A DNA stretch of 64,000 nt from Paracoccaceae bacterium. Its GTDB lineage: Bacteria; Pseudomonadota; Alphaproteobacteria; Rhodobacterales; Rhodobacteraceae. How positions within the stretch are numbered: position 1 is the stretch's first letter; each line of letters begins with the position of its first letter. A program made the position numbers and the translations under genes. The notes beneath the pieces are model-generated. The model was given only the letters and a program-made list of their open reading frames with translations. It was not told the origin of the DNA and made no database searches. Shown here one piece after another: positions 52,822-62,899 of this stretch. The stretch spans positions 1 through 64,000 of the forward strand of contig JAGXGW010000058.1 in NCBI GenBank assembly GCA_024636555.1, read 5' to 3'.

Positions 52822-53952
52822 TCAGCCGCTAAAGCCGCCGACTGTTATCATCGCATCCGGACCATATCCGTTGAACCGTGTGGCGATGGCGCTGGAATAG
52901 GCCCCCATACCTGCGAAGACCAGATAATCCTCCTCGGCCAGATCGGCGGGCAGGAGGACAGTCTCGGGCAAGCGGTCGATGCTGTCACAGGTGGGGCCGA
53001 ACACGATCCGCGCGCGGGGCGCAGCGTTGCGCGGTGCCGGACCGGACGCCACAACGCGAATGCGGTCATGGGCGGCGATGTCGCGCCATTCGGCCAGCGC
53101 GCCGTAGACACCGTCATTGAGATAGACCGCATCACCGCGCAGGCTTTTGACGCGCGTGCCCAGTTGGCAGGCCTCGGCCACCATGGCGCGGCCCGGCTCG
53201 CAGACCAGCGCGGGCGCGTCGGGGCCGAACGCCGCCTGCGTTTGTGACGCAATGCGGGCAAAGACCGCTTCGAGATCGGGCGCAGCCCCGCCGCGATGGG
53301 CCGCGAATCCGCCGCCTACGTTCAGCCGCGCCAGCCGCACATCCGCGCGCGCCGCCACATCGGCGCAGGCGCGGATATAGCTGGCCCAAGCGCCTGCATC
53401 GGCGCATTGTGTGCCGGGGTGAAATGTCATGGCGGGCGTGAAGCCCATCCCGGCCACACGCGCCAGCAAGCTTGCCGCAAGCTCCGGCCCCGCGCCGAAC
53501 TTGGCCCCGAAATCATAGGCCGCCCCTTTGACAGGCAGCGCCAGCCGCACCGATATTTCCGTCCCGCGCGGCAGGCCAGACAGCTTTTCCAACTCGCTGG
53601 CGCAATCTACCGAGGCCGATGCGATGCCGAAAGCGATCGCCTCAGCCACCTCCGCGCGCGAGCGCACGGGGTTGTTGTAATGCAGCACCGCATCGGGACA
53701 GGCCGCCCGCACCGCGCGCATCTCGGCGACCGAGGCCACATCGAAGGCGCGCAGCCCCGCCGCGACCAGATTTTGCAGCACTTCGGGCGCGGGATTGGCC
53801 TTGACGGCATAGGTCACAAGGCCCGGAAACCCGGACTGGAAGCGCCGCGCCATCCGCTGCACTTCGGCGGGGCAAAAGTAGAGCTGCGCCGCATCGGGCT
53901 GACATTTACGCAGGTGGTCTTCGGGGCTGGCCCAGATCGGATCGGATATCAT
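52822..53952 (-). CDS. Ornithine/lysine decarboxylase (PLP fold type III)
   Basis: A 376-residue PLP-dependent decarboxylase of the eukaryotic-ODC type. The PLP Lys is in TYAVKANPAPEV near residue 50, followed by ASVAEMRAVR, the phosphate-binding LNVGGGFAAH, the CEPGRAMVAEA motif and the catalytic Cys in FGPTCDSIDRLP. The product would be putrescine or cadaverine. ATG 53952 is preferred; a frame extension to 54012 is not family-like. An Lrp-type regulator is divergent, with about 106 bp between starts, and probably controls it. Confidence 0.92.
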   Translation of the reverse strand: MISDPIWASPEDHLRKCQPDAAQLYFCPAEVQRMARRFQSGFPGLVTYAVKANPAPEVLQNLVAAGLRAFDVASVAEMRAVRAACPDAVLHYNNPVRSRAEVAEAIAFGIASASVDCASELEKLSGLPRGTEISVRLALPVKGAAYDFGAKFGAGPELAASLLARVAGMGFTPAMTFHPGTQCADAGAWASYIRACADVAARADVRLARLNVGGGFAAHRGGAAPDLEAVFARIASQTQAAFGPDAPALVCEPGRAMVAEACQLGTRVKSLRGDAVYLNDGVYGALAEWRDIAAHDRIRVVASGPAPRNAAPRARIVFGPTCDSIDRLPETVLLPADLAEEDYLVFAGMGAYSSAIATRFNGYGPDAMITVGGFSG

Positions 53953-54058
53953 TGCTCTGCCTCGTTGCTGGTCTTTTGAGGGTAGTGTGCGGCAGCTCGC
54001 TGTCGATTCCACCAGTCACTTCTTGCGAATTGTAGCGAATTGCCGTCATATCGCCGAT

Positions 54059-54496
54059 ATGAGCACACAATTGGACGACACAGACCGCAACTTGCTGACG
54101 CTGCTGGCCGAAAATGCCCGTATGCCTGTGGCGACACTGGCGCGCCGTCTGGGGCTGGCGCGCAGCACGGCACAGGCGCGGCTGGACCGGCTGGAGCAAT
54201 CGGGCGTGATCGCGGGCTATGCGTTGCGGCTGGGGGCCGCGGCGCGCGCGCCCTTGCGCGCCACGGCGTTGTTGCAGATCGAGCCGCGCGCCGCACCCAC
54301 CGTGCTGGCGCGGTTGAAATCGCTGCCGCAGGTGGGCCGCGTGCATACCACATCGGGCCGGTTCGACCTGATCGTCGAGGTCACCGCCCGCACGACCGAG
54401 GAACTTGACGAGGTACTGGACCGCATCATCGAGGCCAAGGGCGTACGCTCCTCCGAGAGCCTGATCCATCTGTCGACCAAACTCGACCGCGGTTGA
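54059..54496 (+). CDS. Lrp/AsnC-family transcriptional regulator
   Basis: A 145-residue Lrp-type regulator: an N-terminal helix-turn-helix ([20 protein letters not shown], then [16 protein letters not shown]) and a C-terminal RAM ligand domain ([20 protein letters not shown]). ATG 54059 gives the standard length. It is divergent from the ornithine/lysine decarboxylase gene, so an amino-acid-responsive control of polyamine synthesis is likely. Confidence 0.92.
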   Translation: MSTQLDDTDRNLLTLLAENARMPVATLARRLGLARSTAQARLDRLEQSGVIAGYALRLGAAARAPLRATALLQIEPRAAPTVLARLKSLPQVGRVHTTSGRFDLIVEVTARTTEELDEVLDRIIEAKGVRSSESLIHLSTKLDRG

Positions 54497-54575
54497 GGCG
54501 TCAGCCGGGTCTTTCCCTTGCCCGCCCAATTCGCTAGAGGGTTTGCAACCCCGAATTCACGCAGGATCAGGCATT

Positions 54576-57500
54576 ATGGCGATGGAAAAGACCTTCGATG
54601 CGGCGACCGCCGAGGCACGGCTTTCAGCGGCTTGGGAAAAGGCGGGCTGTTTCCGCGCCGGTGCCAATGCGCGCCCGGGTGCCGAAACCTTCTGCATCAT
54701 GCTGCCGCCCCCCAATGTCACCGGATCTTTGCATGTCGGTCATGCCTTCAACCACACGCTGATGGATGTGCTGGTGCGCTGGAAGCGGATGCAGGGCGTT
54801 GATACGCTCTGGCAGCCGGGGCTGGACCATGCCGGCATCGCCACGCAGTTGCAGGTCGAGAAAAAGCTGATGGCCGAAGAGGGCGAGCGCCGCACCGACC
54901 TGAGCCGCGAGGCGTTTCTGGAAAAGGTCTGGGAGTGGAAGACCCAATACGGCGGCACCATCGTCATGCAGGACAAGCGGCTTGGCACCTCGATGGATTG
55001 GGACCGTCTGGCCTTTACCATGACAGGCGCGCCGGGTGATCCGTCGGGCGGCACGGACGGCCCGAATTTCCACGATGCGGTGATCAAGGTCTTCGTGGAG
55101 ATGTACAACAAGGGCCTGATCTATCGCGGCAAGCGGCTGGTCAACTGGGACCCGCATTTCGAGACAGCGATCTCCGATCTCGAGGTCGAGAATATCGAGA
55201 CCGACGGCCATATGTGGCACTTCAAATACCCGCTGGCGGGCGGCGAGACCTACACTTACGTCGAAAAGGACGAGGACGGGAATACCCTGTTCGAGGAGGT
55301 GCGCGATTACATCTCCATCGCCACCACCCGCCCCGAGACGATGCTGGGCGACGGCGCGGTTGCGGTTCATCCATCGGATGAGCGTTACACGCCAATTGTC
55401 GGCAAACTATGCGAAATTCCGGTGGGCCCGAAAGAGCATCGTCGCCTGATCCCGATCATCACGGATGAATATCCCGATGCCAGCTTCGGCTCGGGTGCCG
55501 TCAAGATCACCGGCGCGCATGACTTCAACGACTACCAAGTGGCGAAACGCGGCAACATCCCGATGTACCGCCTGATGGACACGCGCGGCGCGTTGCGGGC
55601 CGATGGCGTGCCCTATGCCGAAGCCGCCGCACGGGCGCAGCAGATCGCGAATGGCGCGGATTTCTCGGAGGCCGAGGTGGATACGCTCAACCTCGTCCCC
55701 GACCACCTGCGCGGGCTGGACCGTTTCGAGGCGCGCCAGCGCGTGATCGAGGAAATCACGGCGGAAGGTCTCGCCGTGATGACCGAGGCGACTGACCCCC
55801 GGCTGGGCAAGGCCGCCATCAAAGCGCCGCTGGAGCCGTCCGAGGGTGGCGAGATGCGGACCGATCCCGCGGAACTGGTGCCGCTGGTCGAGGCGAAGAA
55901 AGTCATGCAGCCCTTCGGCGACCGCTCCGGCGTGGTGATCGAGCCGATGCTGACGGACCAGTGGTTCGTCGACGCCGCCAAGGTTGTCGGCCCCGCGCTC
56001 GATGCCGTGCGGACGGGCCGCACCAAGATCATCCCCGAGAGCGGCGAAAAGGTCTATTACCACTGGCTGGAGAATATCGAGCCATGGTGCATCTCGCGCC
56101 AGTTGTGGTGGGGACACCAGATTCCGGTGTGGTTCGATGCTGACGGCAACCAGTACTGCGCTCCTGACTTCACTAGTGCGGCGGCGCTAGTTCGAGAAAA
56201 GTATGGTCAGTTCGTGGATGTGCAGGAAAAGGTCACCTCAGATCAGTTCAAACCAGAGGGGGTCTCAAAGGCGGTCAATCCGGAAATTACACGGATTGGC
56301 GTTCCTGACGGTGCAATGGATGTTGTGCGTGTGACGTTGGAGCGCGACCCTGACGTGCTCGACACATGGTTCTCCTCCGGCCTCTGGCCCATCGGGACGC
56401 TGGGCTGGCCGGAACAGACCCCTGAACTGGCAAAGTATTTCCCGACGGATGTGCTGATCACCGGACAGGATATCCTGTTCTTCTGGGTCGCGCGGATGAT
56501 GATGATGCAACTGGCCGTGGTCGACGAGGTGCCGTTCCACACCGTCTATCTGCACCAGCTTGTGCGCGACGAGAAAGGGCAGAAAATGTCCAAGACGCGC
56601 GGCAATGTCATTGATCCGTTGCAGATCGTCGATGAATTCGGCGCGGATGCCTTGCGCTTTACCATGGTGCAGATGGCCGCCCTCGGCGGCGTGCTGAAAC
56701 TCTCGACCGAGCGGATCAAGGGCTATCGCAACTTCGGCACAAAGATCTGGAACGCCTGCCGTTTTGCCGAGATGAACGGCGTCTGGGAGGGGCACGCGAC
56801 GCAGGACGCGCCGCCTGCCGCCGCCGCCACGGTCAACCGTTGGATCATCGGCGAGACCGCCCGCGTGCGCGCCGAGGTGGACGCCGCCCTTGACGCCTAC
56901 CGCTTCAACGACGCGGCCAACGCACTCTACAGCTTCGTCTGGGGCAAGGTCTGCGACTGGTATGTCGAATTCTCCAAGCCGCTGCTGATGGATGGCGATG
57001 CCGCCACCAAGGCCGAAACGCAGAAGGTCATGGCATGGGTGCTGGATCAATGCCTGATCATGCTGCATCCGATCATGCCCTTCATCACCGAGGAGTTGTG
57101 GGCGCAGACCGGCACCCGCGCCAAGATGCTGATCCATGCCGACTGGCCCACCGACAGCGCCGCCGATCTGGCCGATAGCGCGGCGGACCGCGAGATGAAC
57201 TGGGTCATCGGGCTGATCGATTCCGTCCGCTCCGCCCGCGCGCAGATGCGCGTGCCTGCGGGGCTGAAAGTGCCGATGGTGCTAAGCGAACTGGATCAGG
57301 CCGGACGCGACGCATGGGCGCGCAACGAGGCGCTGATCCGCAAACTGGCGCGGATCGACAGCCTGACCGAGGTCGACAGCTTCCCCAAAGGGACCATCAC
57401 ACTTCCCGTTGAGGGCGGCATTTTCGGCCTGCCGCTGGCCGATATCATCGATGTCGCCGAGGAAAAGGCGCGGCTGGACAAGACGCTCCAGAAGCTGGCC

Positions 57501-57659
57501 AAGGAAATCGGCGGCCTGCGCGGGCGGCTGAACAATCCCAACTTCGCCAGCTCCGCCCCGGAAGAGGTGGTGGCCGAGGCGCGCGAGAATCTGTCCCTGC
57601 GCGAGGAGGAAGAGGCCACACTCAAGGCCGCGCTGGCGCGGCTGGCCGAACTGGACTGA
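54576..57659 (+). CDS. valS: Valyl-tRNA synthetase
   Basis: A 1027-residue class I synthetase that charges tRNA-Val. It has [19 protein letters not shown] with the HIGH motif, an editing domain, the [13 protein letters not shown] motif, KMSKTRGN as KMSKS, a helical anticodon domain and a C-terminal coiled coil ([19 protein letters not shown]). Between GHQIPVW and DVLDTWFSS lie 75 residues, against about 34 in E. coli; the extra piece coincides with a stretch of visibly lower G+C (about 56150-56340). The reading frame stays open. ATG 54576 is preferred; ATG 54582 is also possible. Confidence 0.95.
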   Translation: MAMEKTFDAATAEARLSAAWEKAGCFRAGANARPGAETFCIMLPPPNVTGSLHVGHAFNHTLMDVLVRWKRMQGVDTLWQPGLDHAGIATQLQVEKKLMAEEGERRTDLSREAFLEKVWEWKTQYGGTIVMQDKRLGTSMDWDRLAFTMTGAPGDPSGGTDGPNFHDAVIKVFVEMYNKGLIYRGKRLVNWDPHFETAISDLEVENIETDGHMWHFKYPLAGGETYTYVEKDEDGNTLFEEVRDYISIATTRPETMLGDGAVAVHPSDERYTPIVGKLCEIPVGPKEHRRLIPIITDEYPDASFGSGAVKITGAHDFNDYQVAKRGNIPMYRLMDTRGALRADGVPYAEAAARAQQIANGADFSEAEVDTLNLVPDHLRGLDRFEARQRVIEEITAEGLAVMTEATDPRLGKAAIKAPLEPSEGGEMRTDPAELVPLVEAKKVMQPFGDRSGVVIEPMLTDQWFVDAAKVVGPALDAVRTGRTKIIPESGEKVYYHWLENIEPWCISRQLWWGHQIPVWFDADGNQYCAPDFTSAAALVREKYGQFVDVQEKVTSDQFKPEGVSKAVNPEITRIGVPDGAMDVVRVTLERDPDVLDTWFSSGLWPIGTLGWPEQTPELAKYFPTDVLITGQDILFFWVARMMMMQLAVVDEVPFHTVYLHQLVRDEKGQKMSKTRGNVIDPLQIVDEFGADALRFTMVQMAALGGVLKLSTERIKGYRNFGTKIWNACRFAEMNGVWEGHATQDAPPAAAATVNRWIIGETARVRAEVDAALDAYRFNDAANALYSFVWGKVCDWYVEFSKPLLMDGDAATKAETQKVMAWVLDQCLIMLHPIMPFITEELWAQTGTRAKMLIHADWPTDSAADLADSAADREMNWVIGLIDSVRSARAQMRVPAGLKVPMVLSELDQAGRDAWARNEALIRKLARIDSLTEVDSFPKGTITLPVEGGIFGLPLADIIDVAEEKARLDKTLQKLAKEIGGLRGRLNNPNFASSAPEEVVAEARENLSLREEEEATLKAALARLAELD

Positions 57660-57670
57660 CCACAATCACA

Positions 57671-57780
57671 AGGGGGGCTGTCTGCCCCCCACCGGCCCTG
57701 CGGGCCGCCCCCCGAGGATATTGCGCGCAAGAAGAAGCGGGACGCGCTGTTTCTTCTTGCCTCAAATATCCAAAGCGCTG
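57671..57780. repeat. Dispersed palindromic intergenic repeat, family A (double copy)
   Basis: GGGGGGCTGTCTGCCCCCC, a stem-loop CCGGCCC-TG-CGGGCCG, CCCCCCGAGGATATTG and GCAAGAAGAAG form the inverse of the copy at 16471. A second, opposite box TTTCTTCTTGCCTCAAATATCC follows, so the unit is itself a large inverted repeat. It lies between convergent valS and the enoyl-CoA hydratase gene. Confidence 0.7.
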
Positions 57781-57798
57781 CGCTAGCGGCGCAAAGCC

Positions 57799-58584
57799 TC
57801 AGCCGAATTTCGGCGCGCGCTTTTGCAAATTTGCAGCGATAACCTCCATCTGATGCGGTTTTCCGATCAGATCCACCTGTTCGCGGCTCTCGTGATGGAG
57901 AACGGTTTTCGCATCCTCGGCCTCGGAGATCGCGATCAGGCGCTTGGCCGCGCGCATGGCGCTGGGGCTTTTGCCGGCGATGGCGGTGGCCATGTCGCGC
58001 GCCGCTGCCAGCGGGTCATCGGCCAGTTCCGTCACCAGCCCCCAGCCCAGAGCCTGCGCGGCGTCGATGGGTTCTGCCGTGTAGGTCATGCGCCGGATCA
58101 CGTCCGAGCGGGTCAGTTGCGGCAGCAGGACCATGCCGCCCATATCGGGAACGAGGCCCCATTTCATCTCCATGATCGCGACCTTGGTGTCAGGGGCTGC
58201 GATGCGGATATCCGCGCCCAGCGCAAGCTGGAAGCCCGCGCCGAAGGCCACACCATGCAAGGCGGCGATCACCGGCACCGGCAACGCGCGCCAGACCATC
58301 GCCACCTGTTGCATCACATTGGCATCACCATGCGTGCGCGGCATGATCCGCGCCTCGGGATCGCTGGCAGCAAAGGCCGCGAAACTGGCCACATCCAGCC
58401 CCGCGCAGAAGGCGCGCCCCTCGCCCGACAGGACCACGGCGCGGATATCCGGATTGTCGATCAGGCTGGTGCCCGCCGCGACAATCGCCTCGGCCATGGC
58501 GGGGTCGACCGCGTTCATCTTGTCGCCCCGTGTCAGGGTGACATGGGCGACATGGTCTTTGATCTCGACGGATACGCGGCTCAT
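57799..58584 (-). CDS. Enoyl-CoA hydratase/isomerase (crotonase) family protein
   Basis: A 261-residue crotonase-fold protein. The CoA-binding oxyanion residues are in GRAFCAGLDVASF and VAFGAGFQLALGADIRI, and a C-terminal helix with HQMEVIAANLQKRAPKFG completes the fold. At the acidic catalytic positions the strand reads VAIMEMKWGLVPDMGGMVLLP, so one Glu/Asp of the classical hydratase pair is retained as Asp; the exact reaction is uncertain. Its divergent neighbour is an aminotransferase gene starting at 58762. Confidence 0.88.
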   Translation of the reverse strand: MSRVSVEIKDHVAHVTLTRGDKMNAVDPAMAEAIVAAGTSLIDNPDIRAVVLSGEGRAFCAGLDVASFAAFAASDPEARIMPRTHGDANVMQQVAMVWRALPVPVIAALHGVAFGAGFQLALGADIRIAAPDTKVAIMEMKWGLVPDMGGMVLLPQLTRSDVIRRMTYTAEPIDAAQALGWGLVTELADDPLAAARDMATAIAGKSPSAMRAAKRLIAISEAEDAKTVLHHESREQVDLIGKPHQMEVIAANLQKRAPKFG

Positions 58585-58761
58585 TCGGGGTTCCTCCTCA
58601 TGGTTTGGGCCAGTCTCGGTTTTTGGCAGCCTTTGTTCGGCAGCAGTCTTGCCGCAAATGGCGCAGCGATCCAGTGCGACGTTGGGGCAAAAACCGGGGC
58701 CAAGGTCTGCGCCGGATCGCGCCCCCTTGCCCAAAGCCGCGCGCATCGGTTATCTGGCGCC

Positions 58762-59880
58762 ATGACCGGACCCAGATTGACACCGCTTGCCGCCAGCCTT
58801 CCCGCCACCGTGCCCTTTGTCGGGCCCGAAGCGCAGGAGCGCGCCATGGGACGCCCCTTTGCCGCAAGGCTGGGCGCGAATGAAAGCGTGTTCGGCCCCT
58901 CGCCGCGCGCCATTGCCGCGATGCAGGCCGCGGCTGCTGATATCTGGATGTACGGCGACCCCGAGGCGCATGATCTGCGCACAGCGCTGGCCGCGCATCA
59001 CGGCTGCGCCCCCGCCAATATCATGATCGGCGAGGGCATCGACGGGCTGCTGGGCTATCTGGTGCGTCTGCTGGTGGCACCGGGTGATGCCGTGGTCACC
59101 TCCGACGGGGCCTATCCGACCTTCAACTACCATGTGGCGGGCTTTGGCGGTGTGCTGCACAAGGTGCCGTATCGTGGCGATCACGAAGATCCCGCCGCGT
59201 TGATGGCCAAAGCCGACGAGGTGGATGCCAAGCTGGTCTATCTGGCCAATCCCGACAATCCGATGGGCAGCCATCATGCCGGCACGGCGATTGTGCAGGC
59301 GCTCGATCTCCTGCCCGAAGGCGCGTTGCTGGTGCTGGACGAGGCCTATATCGATCTGGCGCCCGAGGGCACCGCCGTGCCCGTTTCCGCCGATGATCCC
59401 CGCGTGATCCGGATGCGGACCTTTTCCAAGGGTTACGGCATGGCGGGTGCGCGGGTGGGCTATGCCATCGGCGCGGCCCCGATGATCGATGCGTTCAACA
59501 AGGTCCGCAACCACTTCGGTATGAACCGCGCCGCTTTGGCAGGCGCGCTGGCCGCGTTACAGGATCAGGACTGGATGGCGAAAGTGCGCGACGAGGTGGC
59601 GCAGGCGCGTGACCGGATCGCGGCGATCGCGCGCGAAAACGGCCTGACGCCCCTGCCTTCGGCCACCAATTTCGTCACCGTGGATTGCGGCGGCGACGGT
59701 GCGTTGGCAAAGCGCATCCTCGACGGGCTGGTCGCGCGCGGCGTCTTCGTGCGGATGCCGTTTGTCGCGCCGCAGAACCGATGTATCCGGATCAGTTGCG
59801 GCAAGCCCGCCGATCTGGAGCTGTTGGCCACAACCCTGCCCGCAGCTTTGGCCGAAGCCTTGGCAGAGGCGCGGGGCTGA
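58762..59880 (+). CDS. Class I/II aminotransferase (HisC-like)
   Basis: A 372-residue PLP aminotransferase. The N-terminal LGANESVFGPSPRAIAAM matches histidinol-phosphate aminotransferases; the PLP Asn/Asp segments are ANPDNPMGSHH and VLDEAYIDLAP; the Schiff-base Lys is in RTFSKGYGMAGARVGYA; and the substrate-carboxylate Arg is in RCIRISCG. No other his genes are adjacent, so it could equally serve aromatic amino acids. ATG 58762 opens directly into the conserved N-terminal arm. Confidence 0.88.
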   Translation: MTGPRLTPLAASLPATVPFVGPEAQERAMGRPFAARLGANESVFGPSPRAIAAMQAAAADIWMYGDPEAHDLRTALAAHHGCAPANIMIGEGIDGLLGYLVRLLVAPGDAVVTSDGAYPTFNYHVAGFGGVLHKVPYRGDHEDPAALMAKADEVDAKLVYLANPDNPMGSHHAGTAIVQALDLLPEGALLVLDEAYIDLAPEGTAVPVSADDPRVIRMRTFSKGYGMAGARVGYAIGAAPMIDAFNKVRNHFGMNRAALAGALAALQDQDWMAKVRDEVAQARDRIAAIARENGLTPLPSATNFVTVDCGGDGALAKRILDGLVARGVFVRMPFVAPQNRCIRISCGKPADLELLATTLPAALAEALAEARG

Positions 59881-59899
59881 CCCCGCGCCCGCGCAAACC

Positions 59900-61096
59900 C
59901 TAGCCCTGCGCCATGACCGCCGCTGCCGCATCGAGCGCGCCTGTGCCATGCGGAATATCCAGCGCCATGAAGCCTGCCTGCATCGCGCCCAGCGCGCCCA
60001 TGATCATATGGGCGTTCACATGGCCCATATGCCCGATCCGGAAAAATCCGTGCCATTCGGGGTCGCCCGGCTCTGCCATCCCCAGCCCGATACCCAGGGT
60101 GACCCCGGCCTGATGTTCCGTCCATTTCCGCAGATCGGTACCATAGGGCGCCCCGAGCCGCAGCGACGTGACAGCGCGGCTGCGGTGGGCAGGGTCGGCG
60201 ATGTTCAACTCCAGCGGGCCACCCTGCCCCCAAACCTCGCAGGCGGCCCAGATGGCGCGAGCCAGCGTGTCATGGCGCGCCCAGATCGCCTCGATCCCCT
60301 CGGCATGGATCATATCGAGCGCCGCGCGCAGACCGTAGAGGTGATGCGTGGGCGCGGTGCCGCCCGAATACTGGAAGAAATATTCGGGATTGGCGCGCGG
60401 CACCCAATCCCAGTACCGGCTGACCCGCTCCATCCGGCTGCGGGCCTCGGCGGCGCGGGGGCCGAAGAAGACAAAGCCCAGACCGGGGGGCACCATCAGC
60501 CCCTTCTGGCTGGCGGCGACCATCACATCGACGCCCCATGCGTCCATCTCGAAACGGTCGCAGCCCAATGATGCGATGCAATCGGCCATCAGAAGCGCGG
60601 GATGGCCCACGGCGTCCAGACAGGCGCGCAGGCCCGCGATGTCGTTGAGCACGGAGCTTGATGTATCGACATGGCTGGCAAGAACCGCCTTGATCCGGTG
60701 TTCTTTATCGGCGCGCAACGCGGCCTCGATCCGGTCGAGATCGAAGCGGCTGCGCTTGCCGAAATCAATCACCTGCACATCGCAGCCCAGACCCGTGGCC
60801 ATATCGCCCCAGCCGATACCGAAACGCCCCGTTGCAGGCACCAGGACGCGGTCTCCTGCTGCCACTACGTTGGACAGCGCCGCCTCCCACGCCGCATGCC
60901 CGTTGCCGATATAGAAGGTCGCGGCATGTTCTGTCCGCGCCACGCGCCGCAGATCGGGGATCAGGCTGTCGGTCAGCGCGACCAAATCACCCTCGTAGAT
61001 ATTCGGCGCGGAACGGTGCATCGCGCGCAGCACCTCTTCGGGCATGACAGAGGGGCCGGGAATGGCCAGATAGGGGCGACCGTGGGCAAGACTCAT
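59900..61096 (-). CDS. Class V aminotransferase (alanine-glyoxylate/serine-pyruvate type)
   Basis: A 398-residue PLP enzyme of fold type I, class V. The start AIPGPSVMPEEVLRAMHR is the usual opening; the cofactor Lys is in VAASQKGLMVPPGLGFV with the preceding Asp in WGVDVMVAA; and VSRYWDWVPRANPEYFFQYS with GGTAPTHHLYGLRAAL lines the active site. It is probably an aminotransferase acting on glyoxylate or serine/alanine, though related members are lyases. It is convergent with the HisC-like gene, 19 bp apart. Confidence 0.88.
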   Translation of the reverse strand: MSLAHGRPYLAIPGPSVMPEEVLRAMHRSAPNIYEGDLVALTDSLIPDLRRVARTEHAATFYIGNGHAAWEAALSNVVAAGDRVLVPATGRFGIGWGDMATGLGCDVQVIDFGKRSRFDLDRIEAALRADKEHRIKAVLASHVDTSSSVLNDIAGLRACLDAVGHPALLMADCIASLGCDRFEMDAWGVDVMVAASQKGLMVPPGLGFVFFGPRAAEARSRMERVSRYWDWVPRANPEYFFQYSGGTAPTHHLYGLRAALDMIHAEGIEAIWARHDTLARAIWAACEVWGQGGPLELNIADPAHRSRAVTSLRLGAPYGTDLRKWTEHQAGVTLGIGLGMAEPGDPEWHGFFRIGHMGHVNAHMIMGALGAMQAGFMALDIPHGTGALDAAAAVMAQG

Positions 61097-61236
61097 GAAG
61101 GTTCTCCGGCTGGGTGACCGCGTGACACTAACCCCTTGCCCGGCGGCGTCAATTGCCCTCAGCTTGTGGCGAGAAACTTGCCAGCCGCAGTGCGAGCCAC
61201 TACATCAGGGCGTCAGAGACAGACCATAGGACCAAG

Positions 61237-61914
61237 ATGAACCCGCTTTCGCGACTGATGCAAAGGGACCGCCCCGCGCCGCTTCCTTCGGCGGGCGATC
61301 TGACCGACCCGGGGCAGCGACGGCGTGCCTTCTGGGCCTATCAGCTTATGGATCACGCGATCCTGCGGCATCTATGGAGCAATTTCGGCGAGGTGGCACC
61401 GGGCGTCTACCGCTCCAACCAGCCCGGCCACTGGCGGCTGAAACGCTACCGGCGCATGGGGATCAGTACGATCCTCTATCTGCGCGCCTCTTCCGAGAAA
61501 TGGGCCTACCATTTTGAGCGCGAAAGCCTTGCGGCGCTGGATATGACGATGATCAACGTGCCGCTGCATTCACGCAGCGCGCCGACGCGCGCCGCGCTGC
61601 AAAGCCTGATCGCGACGTTCCGCAGCATTGCGAAACCCTTTCTGATGCATTGCAAATCAGGGGCCGACCGCGCGGGGCTGGCCAGCGCCGTCTATCTGAT
61701 GGTGATCGAGGGCAAGGATGTGAATGCCGCGCGGCGGATGCTGTCACTCCGCTATATCCATCTGAAGTTCACCAAAACCGGCGTGCTGGACCTGATGCTG
61801 GACCAATACGAGGCGCGGCATGCCGCCACATCCATCAGCTTCGAGGACTGGATCGACCGCGAATATGACGCGGATGCGTTGCAGGCAGCGTTTGACGCCG
61901 GACGCAAAGCCTGA
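61237..61914 (+). CDS. Dual-specificity/tyrosine-type phosphatase
   Basis: A 225-residue protein with a cysteine phosphatase domain. The P-loop HCKSGADRAGLA carries the CX5R catalytic Cys and Arg, and upstream segments GVYRSNQPG and MGISTILYLRASSEKWA are typical of DSP-like bacterial phosphatases. The general-acid Asp is not obvious. AGGA lies about seven nt before ATG 61237. Substrate unknown; YgfZ follows in the same direction after 88 bp. Confidence 0.87.
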   Translation: MNPLSRLMQRDRPAPLPSAGDLTDPGQRRRAFWAYQLMDHAILRHLWSNFGEVAPGVYRSNQPGHWRLKRYRRMGISTILYLRASSEKWAYHFERESLAALDMTMINVPLHSRSAPTRAALQSLIATFRSIAKPFLMHCKSGADRAGLASAVYLMVIEGKDVNAARRMLSLRYIHLKFTKTGVLDLMLDQYEARHAATSISFEDWIDREYDADALQAAFDAGRKA

Positions 61915-62002
61915 CGGCTGGCCGGTTGCACCCCGCTCGCGCAGCCCATATCCTTTGCTGTGACACAGGGGCCTCGTGCCCCAAGCTGCGGGAGCAGATT
62001 TC

Positions 62003-62737
62003 ATGACACGACACGTTTACCGGCTGACGGGCAGTGATGCGCGCCATTTCCTTCAGGGCCTGATCACCAATGATCTCGACCGCATTGGCGGCGGGCTGGT
62101 CTATACCGCGATGCTGACGCCGCAGGGCAAGTATATCGCGGATTTCTTCCTGCTTGCCGAGGGCGATGCGGTCCTGCTGGATGTGGCGGCAGATATCGGC
62201 CCCGCGCTGGTGCAGCGGCTGTCGATGTACAAGCTGCGCGCAGACGTGCAGATCGAGAAGACGGACCTTGCCGTGTCGCGTGGCACCGGCCCTGCCCCCG
62301 AAGGTGCCTTGGCCGACCCGCGCCATCCCGATCTGGGCTGGCGGCTCTATGGCGCAGCGCAGGGCGATGACGGCACCGATTGGGATGCCATCCGCGTGGC
62401 GCATTGCATCCCCGAGACCGGAATCGAGTTGACGCCCGATACCTTCATTCTGGAAGCGGGGTTCGAGCGGCTGCACGGGGTGGATTTCCGCAAGGGCTGC
62501 TATGTCGGCCAAGAGGTGACCGCGCGGATGAAGCACAAGACCGAACTGCGCAAGGGGCTGGTGCGGGTTGCTGTTGCGGGTCAGGCCCCCGTCGGCACCG
62601 AGGTGATGGCGGGCGAGAAACCGGCGGGCACGCTTTACACACAGTCGGGCGGTGGCGGGATTGCCTATCTGCGGCTGGACCGTGCCAAGGGGCCGATGCA
62701 GGCCGGTGCGGCAGAGGTGACACTGGTGGAAGGCTGA
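62003..62737 (+). CDS. ygfZ: YgfZ/GcvT-like folate-binding protein (iron-sulfur maintenance)
   Basis: A 244-residue protein of the YgfZ family, with the diagnostic K-x-C-x(2)-G-Q-E motif as RKGCYVGQEV near residue 165. The folate-binding N-terminal domain (HFLQGLITNDLDRI, ML-TPQGKYIADFFL) is present. YgfZ helps maintain certain Fe-S enzymes, using tetrahydrofolate. GGGAG precedes ATG 62003. It is shorter than E. coli YgfZ but keeps the key motif. Confidence 0.9.
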   Translation: MTRHVYRLTGSDARHFLQGLITNDLDRIGGGLVYTAMLTPQGKYIADFFLLAEGDAVLLDVAADIGPALVQRLSMYKLRADVQIEKTDLAVSRGTGPAPEGALADPRHPDLGWRLYGAAQGDDGTDWDAIRVAHCIPETGIELTPDTFILEAGFERLHGVDFRKGCYVGQEVTARMKHKTELRKGLVRVAVAGQAPVGTEVMAGEKPAGTLYTQSGGGGIAYLRLDRAKGPMQAGAAEVTLVEG

Positions 62738-62899
62738 AGGCCTACTGCCGCCTGAAGCCTTTGACATAGCCCCGCAGGTGCATCTGCCGCGCGCATTGCG
62801 CCTACCTTGAAGCCTTGCCGCGACAGGCCCATATCCTGCACACATCTGGGGTGGCGATCCAGGCGGCGATTTCAGCGACAACCAGATTACGGAGATGCA

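Noticed and set aside
51130-53247. 705-codon rightward frame opposite the molybdopterin-subunit gene
   Set aside because: It crosses two well-supported leftward genes and an intergenic repeat, and has no recognisable domain.
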